A stretch of DNA of 64,000 bases, taken from assembly GCF_947172395.1 (NCBI RefSeq), contig NC_069090.1, forward strand, positions 11,228,226-11,292,225, given 5' to 3'. Positions 32,385 to 41,900 of this stretch are shown here, piece by piece. The notes under the pieces are model-generated. The model was given only the letters and a program-made list of their open reading frames with translations. It was not told the origin of the DNA and did no database searches. This stretch comes from Bicyclus anynana (taxonomy: Eukaryota; Arthropoda; Insecta; Lepidoptera; Nymphalidae). The stretch's first letter is position 1, and each line of letters opens with the position of its first letter. The position numbers and the translations under genes are program-made.

Positions 32385-32440
32385 TACATAATACTGCAAA
32401 TTAGATGGAACTATATCCATCTAATTTGCAGTATTGTGTA
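32385..32440. repeat. 25-bp-arm hairpin
   Basis: Arms 32385-32409 (TACATAATACTGCAAATTAG-ATGGA) and 32416-32440 pair at 24 of 25 positions around the loop ACTATA. It lies immediately before the N-family repeat at 32448. It is short enough to be a small-RNA precursor, but more likely a fold-back at an insertion junction. Confidence 0.8.
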
Positions 32441-32447
32441 CCTACCT

Positions 32448-32818
32448 ATCACAGAATAACCAGAGTGAGTCTTTACAAGCAACATACTAAAGTCGGTGAA
32501 ATCCATAAAAAAAACAAACGTCACGCGTTTCCTTGACAACCGCATACACTAACTTTTTTCATAATTTGTATTTCAAAATTTAACACAAACAACAATTATG
32601 TAAATTAATATATTAATTCTTTAGTTTTTGTAAACAGTTTTCAAAATATTTAAAAACATAGGACGCCATTTGTTTTTAATAATATTGCAAATTACTGATG
32701 CGACGGTTTGTGTCGTACTGACTCGATAATGTATTAGTTTTTGAATTTTGTATTTGGAGCGGCTACGACACCGTCGTGTTCCGTACACTCCAACTGTATA
32801 TCATTAATTAATCTGTGC
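32448..32818 (+). repeat. Non-coding dispersed repeat, family N (copy 2)
   Basis: Starts CACAGAATAACCAGAGTGAG, ends ATTAATTAATCTGTG. It shares the same internal landmarks as 22205-22619 but is about 45 bases shorter in the AT-rich centre. The CACAGA/TCTGTG ends support a TIR element. Confidence 0.75.
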
Positions 32819-33039
32819 TACTAATCAATCTTCTCTTTCCGTTAAGTACTTTGATATTTTACAATTCTGTGAGTGCTAGTACTAGTACTCTCCTCTTAGA
32901 AATATTTGACATTTTACTCTGTGAATTTCTACGTTGGTTTTATCAGAAAATTTAAAAAAATTTGAAAATTTGTAAATAACACTTTAAACAGCTTTTGATT
33001 AACGGTATTGTTTCACTAGAAGTGAGAATTATCCAAACG

Positions 33040-33561
33040 TTTTATACTATCAGATATGTCACTAATGCATCGAAACTGAAGCGAACAAATGTGCCTAATT
33101 GACTAACTTTCCTTTAGTGATAGTTATTTAAACGATAATACCTAACAGTCATCGACCTCCTATTAAAAAGTGGATGCACAATCAGCGACCAAAAAACGTC
33201 CCCACTCAATAAGTGCCAAACAACTTCTTGGCACTCTATTCAAGTAGTCGCATTTGTAAATTCAACCTTTAACTAAATTCTTAAGGTTGAATTTGCTCTG
33301 ATTTTGGGATTTTATTGAATATTGGACTATATTTAAAGGCCTTTAGGTAAAATTTTCTTTGAAAGTGACTCTAAAACTGCCAAAGCTTAATTGGCCAGTT
33401 TTTAAGTGACATTTTCTACATGATTGTGCGACCTTTTATTATAAGAGGTCAATGCTAACAATACACAAAATTGTGCATGTTCGCGCTTTGAGGAGTAGCT
33501 AAATTAGGATCACTTTTTGTGGTGATTTTGTAGGCACGTGACATATCTATAGTATAAAATA
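33040..33561. repeat. TIR element interrupted by a nested MITE
   Basis: The left end TTTTATACTATCAGATATGTCA and right end GACATATCTATAGTATAAAAT are inverted complements. A relative at 55793-56110 shares GTCGAAACTGAGGCGAACAAA-type text, AGTTATTTAAAC and GGATCACTT.TTG.GGTGATTTTGTAGGCA, but lacks the block 33154-33450, which is a different family found alone at 60711-60991. Confidence 0.75.
33154..33450 (+). repeat. MITE, family M6 (nested copy)
   Basis: From GACCTCCTATTAAAAAGTGG-ATGCACAATC to GATTGTGCGACCTTTTATTA-TAAGAGGTC, with inverted ends of about 30 bases. The body reads ACGTCCCCACTCA, AAGGTTGAATTTGC and CTGGCCAGTTTT in complementary form to the inverted copy at 60711-60991. CTAACA occurs just outside both ends, a possible duplicated target. 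Confidence 0.8.
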
Positions 33562-34380
33562 TCGTTGGAATCATCGGTGCACTTAGTGTTAAGTGTTAAC
33601 GTTAGTTATAACGCACTTATAACGTCTATTAGCCATATTATATCAACTTTAGTGTGTAAAAATCTAATGCAATTTTATATTTACAATAAAAGAAAATGCA
33701 ATCGCAATTGTTTATTATATATATTAATTATTAATTATTTATAATAAAAAGAATCATTTTAAAATTTTATAAAATATATAACTTAATTAATATGAGCAAG
33801 CAGTTGAAAATGCCTTTACAAAGTGCCTTGAACACAATCATTCGAAGTCAATTATTGTTTTATATATTGATATAAGTACTTACATATCTATTTATTATTA
33901 ATATAATATATCATAATAAGAATGTGCAATATGAGAAAATTCAGTAATAAATTATTTGCAAAGTTTATGCTATCGTGTGAGTGATAAGCTCATGTTTTTT
34001 TAAATAACTCACGTTAATTATTTATTTATCCCATTGTATCGTTACGTATATATTAATTAAGAGATTGAAAGCTCTTTTTTTCGACATAGAGATTAGTTTA
34101 CCTACAGGTAATATGCTAGTATATATATACATAGATCGTACCTTTGTCAATTTATAAATCATCCACTGTGTGATGAAACAAAGCCTGGAAAAATACAACT
34201 AACATATACTTAGATGGCGCTGTAATGCAGAAAATAGAAGTTTGTCTATACATATCGCTGTTAGCTTTATGGTTTCGTTAAATTCAGGCGGTTTATTGGG
34301 GCACACGAATATCTTATCATTGTCAAACAAAAAAAATATTGAAAGTTTCATGAATATATTCACAAAGTTACATGGCTAAT
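33562..34380. other. AT-rich intergenic stretch
   Basis: No gene or element recognised. Base composition is extreme (runs such as TATATAATTAATATG). Confidence 0.4.
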
Positions 34381-34427
34381 ACCACGACTCCTAGCTAAAG
34401 CCCCTAAAGCTAAAGCCCTTTGGATCT

Positions 34428-34617
34428 GTAGCCATGTGGCACGCCGATTCTCTTTATACAAACGCTAAAGCTTCGAAAATTAAAAAAATAATGGGAATGA
34501 CATTCACTATCGACACTTCACGTGATAAGTTCTCGATCGGAACTGTCATTCCCATACATTTCTTAGTATTCGAAGCGTTAGCGTTTGTAGAAAGAGAATC
34601 GACGTGCCACATGGCTA
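34428..34617. repeat. Palindromic MITE, family M1 (copy 3, best preserved)
   Basis: Both ends read GCCATGTGGCACGYCGATTC inward, then CTCTTTMTACAAACGCTAAMGCTTCGAA. Arms of about 75 bases surround a GATCGG-containing centre. Two overlapping open frames on opposite strands here simply reflect the palindrome. Confidence 0.85.
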
Positions 34618-35273
34618 AGGCCTCTTCTTGTACTTGGTACACTTATTAGGTACAAATTCAATATTTTTGTTATATCCTTTTTTACAAGGCTATCATGGCT
34701 CTCATAATATTATTTCGGTCGCTGTTAATTGAGTTTGAAGATATTAAGTAAGTATTGTTCAGATCTTTTCTGTTTCAATAAGTCTATAGATAGACTACTA
34801 ATTTGATAGAAGCAACGTATAAAATAACTATCAACTTTATCGCTCTGTTTTTGTGAAATGCAAAAATGTATGTGTGCGATTTAACTTGATTTTTAATACG
34901 CGTTTAAAATTAGTAGACTATTTTGTCTTAAATGTGATAGAAGTTATATAATAATACGTACTTCAAAAAGTTAAGCAATCTTTTTTAATTCTACTTTAAA
35001 CTGTGCAAAAAACTGGCTATAATCTTAAATTCTAAAGTAAACAAAATTACGCGTGTACTTTACTTACAATTTTTTTTAAAACCTTGACATATTATACATT
35101 GTTTATGTAAGAATTATTTTAGAAAATTTCTAAAAAGTCTGCCACATTTGTGATATTTTGTTATAAAATGTACTGCGGCAGTACCTAAATACAATAATAA
35201 TTTAGCAACATAATAAAAAATGTATCTATCTAAATATTGGATAGAAGCAGGCGTTACTTTGCGGAAGTTCATC
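34618..35273. other. Intergenic; no feature recognised
   Basis: AT-rich sequence without a supportable gene. Confidence 0.35.
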
Positions 35274-35523
35274 ATGATTTATTTATTTTGCTATCATCCG
35301 CGAAAAGTCGACGAACCCATGCGACAACGTCACCCAAGTCCGACAAAATACTCTCTACGTTTAATGCAAAGACTTTGCAATTGCACGTTGTAGAGTCAAC
35401 ATCTCCTGAGGATGCTCCGGTTTCGGGGTGAAACGTACGTAGAGAGTATTTTGTCGGACCTGGGTGACGTTGTCGCATGGGTTCGTCGACTTTTCGCGGA
35501 TGATAGCAAAATAAATAAATCAT
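35274..35523. repeat. Near-perfect long hairpin
   Basis: The left arm 35274-35360 and right arm 35437-35523 are complementary over about 86 bases, with one substitution in the interior (CCCAAGTCC against GGACCTGGG) and a four-base indel at the loop side (CTACGTTT against AAACGTACGTAG). The loop of about 76 bases holds GCAAAGACTTTGC, GCAATTGC and TCTCCTGAGGATGCTCCGG. Open frames on both strands are by-products of the palindrome. Such low arm divergence implies recent origin or gene conversion. Confidence 0.9.
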
Positions 35524-36240
35524 TATATAATGTACCTATCTAGGTAAAATGTTTATTTAGTGAAGCTTGAGAGTGGCGTAACTGATCATAGAGTTTGCAA
35601 AATACGTGCCCAGAAGGACTCCCCGTGAGGCCGTGAGCTCTGAAGTAGTCTAATATTTAAAAAAAATACCATGTGATAATTTTCTGGGGCATACAATGAA
35701 ATCACCACGGACCCCAAATGGTATATATACGCCACTGGCTAAACAGGACTGTTTAGAAATCCTTTACTTACCTATTAATTTTTAAAAATGTATTTTAATT
35801 TTGATGTACCTATTGTATTAATTTTATTTAAGAGATTATTTTTTAATTTAAGACTGAATGTAATTACTCTACTATTTTGTAATCCAATGATTCGAGGAAT
35901 CATTGTTTGCAATTTTGCAATTTCAAAACCTATTCCGTACTCATAAAATTATTTCCTCTTTAAATACTGGTAGACAGTGACGGAGCGAGACATAAATCTA
36001 TTAAAGGCAATTGATAAGAATAAAATGTAAACTGGCAGTTAATGTTGATAGACAAATAAAAAGTACAAGCTCTACTAGGGCCTCTAGAACTTCTTTGCCT
36101 CTTAGACCGCGAGGCCTTACGGCCTACGTCCGCTTACAACTTGCGCCGCCTCTGGTAGTATTTACAGAACTTATACGTTTCGTTCTAAGTTTCCATTACT
36201 TTTATTAATGTGAATATTAAATAATAAATAGCTTGACCAG
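35524..36240. other. Intergenic; no gene
   Basis: TAGTGAAGCTTGAGAGTGGCGTAACTGATCATAG and GTATATATACGCCACTGGC at 35560-35740 look like ends of another CAGTGGCGTA-type element (AGTGGCGTAACT and TACGCCACTGGC inverted). Nothing else is supported. Confidence 0.4.
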
Positions 36241-36444
36241 CAGTGGCGTAACTACGAGTATCTGAGGCCGTGACAAATTCATCGTGCCCCAGAACAACTG
36301 TCACTTTGTAATATTCTTTTAAATGTTAATTGATGGCTTATATTACTTAGCTCTGCTCACAGCCAGCCTCACAGGCAGGGGGGATTTTTGAACCGTGGGC
36401 CCGTGGCATTTTGCTACCCCTGCCACCCTGTAGTTACGCCACTG
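36241..36444. mobile_element. hAT-like MITE, family H3
   Basis: The ends CAGTGGCGTAACTAC and GTAGTTACGCCACTG are perfect 15-base inverted complements. The flanks TTGACCAG and CTGACCAG (36233-36240, 36445-36452) match at 7 of 8, as an 8-bp hAT target duplication should. The centre includes GGCAGGGGGGATTTTTGAACC and GTGGGCCCGTGGC. No ORF. Confidence 0.85.
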
Positions 36445-36967
36445 CTGACCAGACGTAAAATACCTGAATTTGGTTCGCCACATGTAGCGTAGTATGTATA
36501 ACATTACATTTTAGCCGTCTGTACTTAGTTTGCTAGTATATTCTTTTTTAGTAAAAGATATTCTTTTTTCGTAAAAGATATTCTTTTTTCCGCAATGTAG
36601 CAAGGTTTTTTTATTTTTCAGGTTAGGCTGTGTGTATTCTGCAGTTTTATGACAATTGACTTTAACTACCTAAGCACAAAATATTGTTTTCTACTGCGTA
36701 TTTAATTTATCAGTCATTCCAAAATTCACGGTTTATTTTATTAATAAGCGGCCTAATTAAATATATTACAAGTCTTTACATTTGTGCGTTAAGTAAGTAC
36801 CTTCCTAGACAAAATTCAACATTTAGGTACAATTCGTTTGTGTAAAATGTAAAATATAATTGACTATTGTTCGAATGGAGGGGATGAATTCATTATTACA
36901 AACCAGCATATTGTTTTTTTTAATTGTCTCTACCTTATTGTTCTTATGGTCTAAGATCATACATAAG
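36445..36967. other. Intergenic; small tandem repeat only
   Basis: Three tandem copies of a 20-base unit AAAAGATATTCTTTTTTYGT lie at about 36540-36592. No gene. Confidence 0.5.
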
Positions 36968-37454
36968 GAATATATACCCTCATCTATTATTTATTTCGGA
37001 TAAGAAATGATGGAAAATGTTCACACTGACAAAATGCAAATAGGTTACCTAGTTAAATTGCGGCCAAACACATTTTTTCATACAAAATCTGGGAAACCAT
37101 GAACTAGTTACTAGATCAAAGGCAAATATAAATATAATAAAATTAAGCATAAAAAATAAGCTAAATAACTGATTGTTTTTGTATTAACTGTTTATATCTG
37201 GCAACCTCACAGTTGCAGTGTGAAAACATTGGCTGCTTTATGTTTTCAATTCTGTTGGGTATATCCTTTTAACGTACTTACGATTTTTATTAATTAAGCA
37301 AAGAGGGAAGTAGATTAAATAAAATAAAAAAAAAAAAACATTTATTTGATACTCACCGGGCGCAATTTCACTAGGCAACCATTTGCAATGTGTCGATGTG
37401 AATATTTTGTATCATTTATTTCGCCAAATAAATAACAGATGAGGGTATATATTC
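36968..37454. repeat. TIR element of about 487 bp with arms over 100 bp
   Basis: The outer 29 bases (GAATATATACCCTCATCTAT-TATTTATTT and its complement at 37426-37454) match with one mismatch. Further in, AAATGCAAATAGGTTACCTAG and AATTGCGG pair with GCAATTTCACTAGGCAACCA-TTTGCAAT at the right. The centre has TATCTGGCAACCTCAC and no ORF. Class unknown. Confidence 0.75.
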
Positions 37455-37805
37455 ATTATACCGGATCTCATACTATTAGGGGTACTTACAAACTGAAATC
37501 TTTACCTCCAGTAAAACTTCGTAATGATTTAGATTTATAGAAATGATTATAATATTAACACAACAAAATAAACCTTGAATTTCGCTAACTTAATAAATAC
37601 ATAATAATTAACATTTAATGTAAGCATCTCATAAGTGTACTTAAATATTTTAATATTATTTTACTTTTAACTAATGAGGATTAGTTCATAGTTTCAATAT
37701 CGGTAAATAATTACGTGAAAATTTTAATGAAATAAATAAAGCAAGAATTTTATATTTGTTTTTTATTTTACCTTTATGTATGTACCTAATATGATGTCTT
37801 ATGAT
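37455..37805. other. Intergenic; AT-rich
   Basis: No feature recognised. Confidence 0.35.
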
Positions 37806-37996
37806 AGGCGTCCACATATCAGCATATACGTATGGGACGCATCGTAACACGGATTTTTAAATTTACAGTAGATTCATGCGATCCGTACGACGCCGATCAG
37901 TGGACGCAATGTATGACTTTCTATAGAAATAATACTACGATCCGTTTATGCGATGTATCTGTTAACTACGATGCGGATATGTGGACGCTTACCATT
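37806..37996. repeat. GATCCGTACGATGCG-type repeat, family G (copy 3)
   Basis: ATAGGCGTCCACATATCAGC to GCGGATATGTGGACGCTTACC. It contains the ATGTATGACTTTCTATAGAA linker of copy 2, so the dimer structure is preserved. The open frame that crosses it is an artefact. Confidence 0.65.
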
Positions 37997-38267
37997 AATT
38001 GGTTAAAGCTGATAAAAATATATAGATATTTATTCTTTATTCAGTAAAAAAGGTTTTGTTGTCTAGGAAAACTAAACTGAAAAGTTGAAATTTTCTGTCA
38101 GTTGACCTAATCAAGTTTTGCTAGAGAAACAAATATTTTTTGTGTATTATTTATTGCTATTAATACTTTGTTCAAAACGCGACCATGCCTACACAGGTGG
38201 AACAGAAAACTGTTGATCCAGAAGCAGAACTCAGCAATGTTCAGCGAATGGTAACGAATAGAAAAAA

Positions 38268-38475
38268 CAGGGCCTGATCCAGCAATTTCGCCGCTCCGGG
38301 CAAAGATAAATTTTGCCGCCCATTCCATACACCAAGAATACTTTTTTTTTATGGTTCCGAGCGTATGTAAAATAAAAACGGAACCCTTGTAAGATCTCTC
38401 CAATGTCTGTCACAATTAAATAAATATTTGCCACTCCGGGCAAATGCCCAGAGCCTCCTCCTGGATCGGGGCCTG
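38268..38475 (+). mobile_element. hAT-like MITE, family H2 (copy 2)
   Basis: Starts CAGGGCCTGATCCAGCAA, ends CTGGATCGGGGCCTG, inverted ends of about 15 bases. It shares the interior of 28535-28775 (AAATTTTGCCGCCCATTCCA, GAACCCTTGTAAGATCTCTC, CTCCGGGCAAATGCC). No clear target duplication here. Confidence 0.75.
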
Positions 38476-38873
38476 GTAAAAAGTGCTAAACCCAACGACA
38501 TACATTGTACCTCCGTTAAATCAGTCGGTAACGTCATTAAGTTGCTATGTTCGACATAATAGAGAAGCTGTTCTAAATAAAAACTTTGTCGTAACCAGAT
38601 TAAAGTATTTACTATTAGAGCGCCACGAATTACGTGGCGCTTATGTATTTCGCTCAACATTCGCAAGCAAGAAAATATAAAGTGAGGCGATATCGCCGCA
38701 ATTCAACGCAACGCAATAGTGATGAGTATGGTATCTTCTCTAGACTTAGTAGTAGTAACTCAATGAGTAACGGTTGCCTTTTAAACGTAGGTACATACGT
38801 ACATATTTTTCCGAATAATTGTAACCCTGAGGCCAAGTAAAATTCAAAACTAAATGTCATAATATGTTTTTAG
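38476..38873. other. Upstream of docking-complex gene
   Basis: Possible promoter or first intron. A 9-bp-arm hairpin AGCGCCACG-AATTA-CGTGGCGCT sits at 38619-38641. No TATA-initiator pair could be singled out. Confidence 0.35.
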
Positions 38874-38891
38874 TTTCAAAAGTTGGCACCT

Positions 38892-38999
38892 ATGTGCAGC
38901 ATTGAGAAACGGGCCGGCGGCGTGCCACAGCTCGCTCCTCAAGAGAAACAGTTGGGTATACTGGCAACCGAGCTAAAGGAGACACTTCTTTGCATTAAT
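38892..38999 (+). CDS. Docking protein exon 1 (or first recognised exon)
   Basis: 36 codons from ATG 38892 to AAT|GTTAGT. MCSIEKRAGGVPQLAPQEKQ then LGILATELKETLLCIN. An AG at 38872-38873 with six more open codons (FQKLAP) permits it to be an internal exon; a TAG in frame overlaps that AG, so without splicing the Met is the only start. Confidence 0.7.
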
Positions 39000-41900
39000 G
39001 TTAGTAAGAATTTAGCTAATGTAGATATGTAATATACTCGTATATATTAACGACGTTCCTCTTACTGCTACGAGTATTATCTAGCATCAGGTAAAATTCA
39101 AAGAAGAATTATAGATGCAATATTATAAAATAATACCTAGATAAAACAGCTGTAAGTACCTAGTTATAATGAATGAAAAATACTTATAATAATGAAGAAA
39201 CTGGCGTATTTTGCTATGAGTAGGTAGGTATTTTCGAGAAAAAAATATCTAGGTATAGTATTTGCGTCGCCAGCCACATGAATCGACAAAATAAGTACTT
39301 TGTAAACCTAATAAAAATAAGTTAAATTATTGAGATATCCTACCTAAGTAAAAGAGGTACACAAGATAACACCAGATAACGCTTGAGTAAAGGAAATTAA
39401 GGTAATGAAGGATCTAAAGTCTTAACTAATTTTTAAAAAAGATCCCGTTCCGTATTACGTAGTAAATTTTTGGATTTAGCTCGCCAGAAAAGGACAGCAC
39501 GGTCTTCGCGATAACTTAACGAAGGCAGGTACGCGCAAGTCCATCGTGGAATACGAGCATTTGGAGGGAGAGTTACGAGATGAAAGGGCGCAACAAGCCG
39601 AGCTGGAATGCCTCAACTATCTGGCCCAGAAACAGATGACAGAGTTTATAAAGAAAGTGCCCACCGAAGCAGATGTGAATACACTTTACCTTTAGCAGCT
39701 TGTGTAGCGTCGTTGGTCCAATAGTTAGCCTGTTTTATATTTAGTAGCTTGTATAGGCAATAACTAATTTGTTAGTTCAGTAGTTAGTCTAGCCGAGCTG
39801 GACTGCCTCGAATATCTGGCGCAGAAATAGATGACGGAGTTGATAAAGAAAGTGCCCACCGAAGTAAATGTGAATGCATTTTACCTTTAGTAGCTTGTGT
39901 AGCCTCGTTTTTAGCTTTAGTAGCTTGTGTGGGCAAAAGCTGCTCGTTGGTTCAGTAGTTCGTCTAGCTAAGCTGGACTGCCTCGAATATCTGGCGCAGA
40001 AATAGATGACGGAGTTCATAAAGAAAGTGCCCACCGAAGCAGATGTGAATACATTTTACCTTCAGTAGCTTGTGTAGCGTCGTTGTTCCAATAGTTAGCC
40101 TGTTTTATCTTTAGTAGCTTGTGTGGGGAATAACTGATTTGTTGGTTCAGTAGTTAGTCTAGCCGAGCTGGACTGCCTCGAATATCTGGCGCAGAAATAG
40201 ATGACGGAGTTCATAAAGAAAGTGCCCACCGAAGCAGATGTGAATACATTTTACCTTCAGTATCTTGTGTAGCCTTCCTTTTTAACTTAGCCTTGTTAAT
40301 AACTTGTATGAGCAAAAACTGCCTCATTGGTTCAGTAGTTAGTCTAGCCGAGCTGGACTGCCTCGACTATCTGACGCAGAAACAGATGACAGAGTTCACG
40401 AAGAAAGTGCCCACCGAAGCAGATGTGAATTAATTTTACTTTTACTTGCTTGTGTAGATATTAATCGTCTCGGTGCTCGTTGGTCCAGTAATTAGTCTAA
40501 CTGAGCTGGACTGCCTGGAGTTCATAAAAAAACCGAAGCAGACGTAAATACATTTCACCATAGCTTGTGTAGTTACTAACTGCGTCGTTACTTCAGAAGT
40601 TAGTCTATCCAAACTGGACTGCCTTAACAATCTTATTCTTCCAAGAAATTTTCATTACAAGTCCTCAGTCCTTGAGGACGAAGTTCCTTTAGGCAATGGG
40701 TTTTCTAAACTTACAATATATTTAACATTACTTGCAATATAATAACTTAGCTATTGTTCCTGTCGCTAGGAGTTAGCGATGATCGAAAATGCAGCCAACC
40801 GACTACGGCGCATGGAGAACCGTCTTGATTTAGCTACGAAACGTTTCTGTGGTATCAATACAGACAACAAACGGGTCCGAGAAGAAATTGATCGTCTGCT
40901 CGTTGAGAGGTTTGATAGTGTACTAAAGTATTAAAGTAGGTATACAGACAGTGGCGTAGCTAGGTCACCAAGGGCCCTGGTGCAAATGATGGGACACCAC
41001 TACCATCTACACTGGTTAGGTTTTATCAAGTATAAATATTCAACAGCTCGGTTTCGAAATACTTTATTGCGGGAACCCTGAGCTATTGGGTCCCGGGGAT
41101 ATGTCAAGCCTTTGGGTAGCTGTGCCACTGGGTATAGATCTCAACAGATTCACGTTAAAGAGTATACATACATAATCATAATTACTACGTGAAAAGGGGC
41201 CTGATCCACTCGAGATGTCATAACCTTTTGGTGGTGAAAACATAAAAATCAATAGTAATAGGCACGGGTATATTAAGCTACAACTTTAATATTACTTCTG
41301 TTAGTAAACAATACAATTTCCACCCCCCACTCCGGTAACCCCACACCGGTAAGCGCAGTGTTGGTCGACCCCCCACTAGATGGACCGAAGACATCAAGTG
41401 GGTTGCAGGGAGCCGCTGGATGCTGGCGGCTCGAGATCGTTGTGTTGGCAAGAGGCCTGCGTCCAGCAGTGTACATCCATCGGCTGATAATGATGAATCA
41501 AACTCCTAAAATTATACCTTTAATGGGATATTACAGGAACAGTTTCAATATTCAATGGAACAGAACTATTGGCAAGCTAGTGAAGGGTAAGGAATACCTC
41601 ATGGATATATTCGAGATTGCCGCCAATTCTTTCGGCGATCGAGATGAATGCTGCAGGATGCTCGAGGCCTTGAAATGGAAGGGGTTGTTTCAGCTCAACA
41701 GAGATATATCGGTATGTTGGTAAACGATAGAACAAGAACAACGATATACAGAATTAAGCTTGTACCAGTTGTATAGTGAGTTTTTTTTTAATAGGAAATG
41801 CAATCATACGAAGGGGAGTTGAATCACCTTGCAAAGTTAGAAGAGTTCCTACGAGTGAAAGGTTCTAGAAGGATCTGCGAGGCCGACGAAATAGAAGAAA

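Noticed and set aside
35237..35523. Two overlapping opposite-strand open frames
   Set aside because: They encode near-identical but reversed sequence because the region is a palindrome; no protein signature.
41358..41723. 121-codon open frame as an independent gene
   Set aside because: It fuses LINE 3' sequence with docking-protein exon 4 by accident; a TTACAG acceptor at 41536 separates the two.
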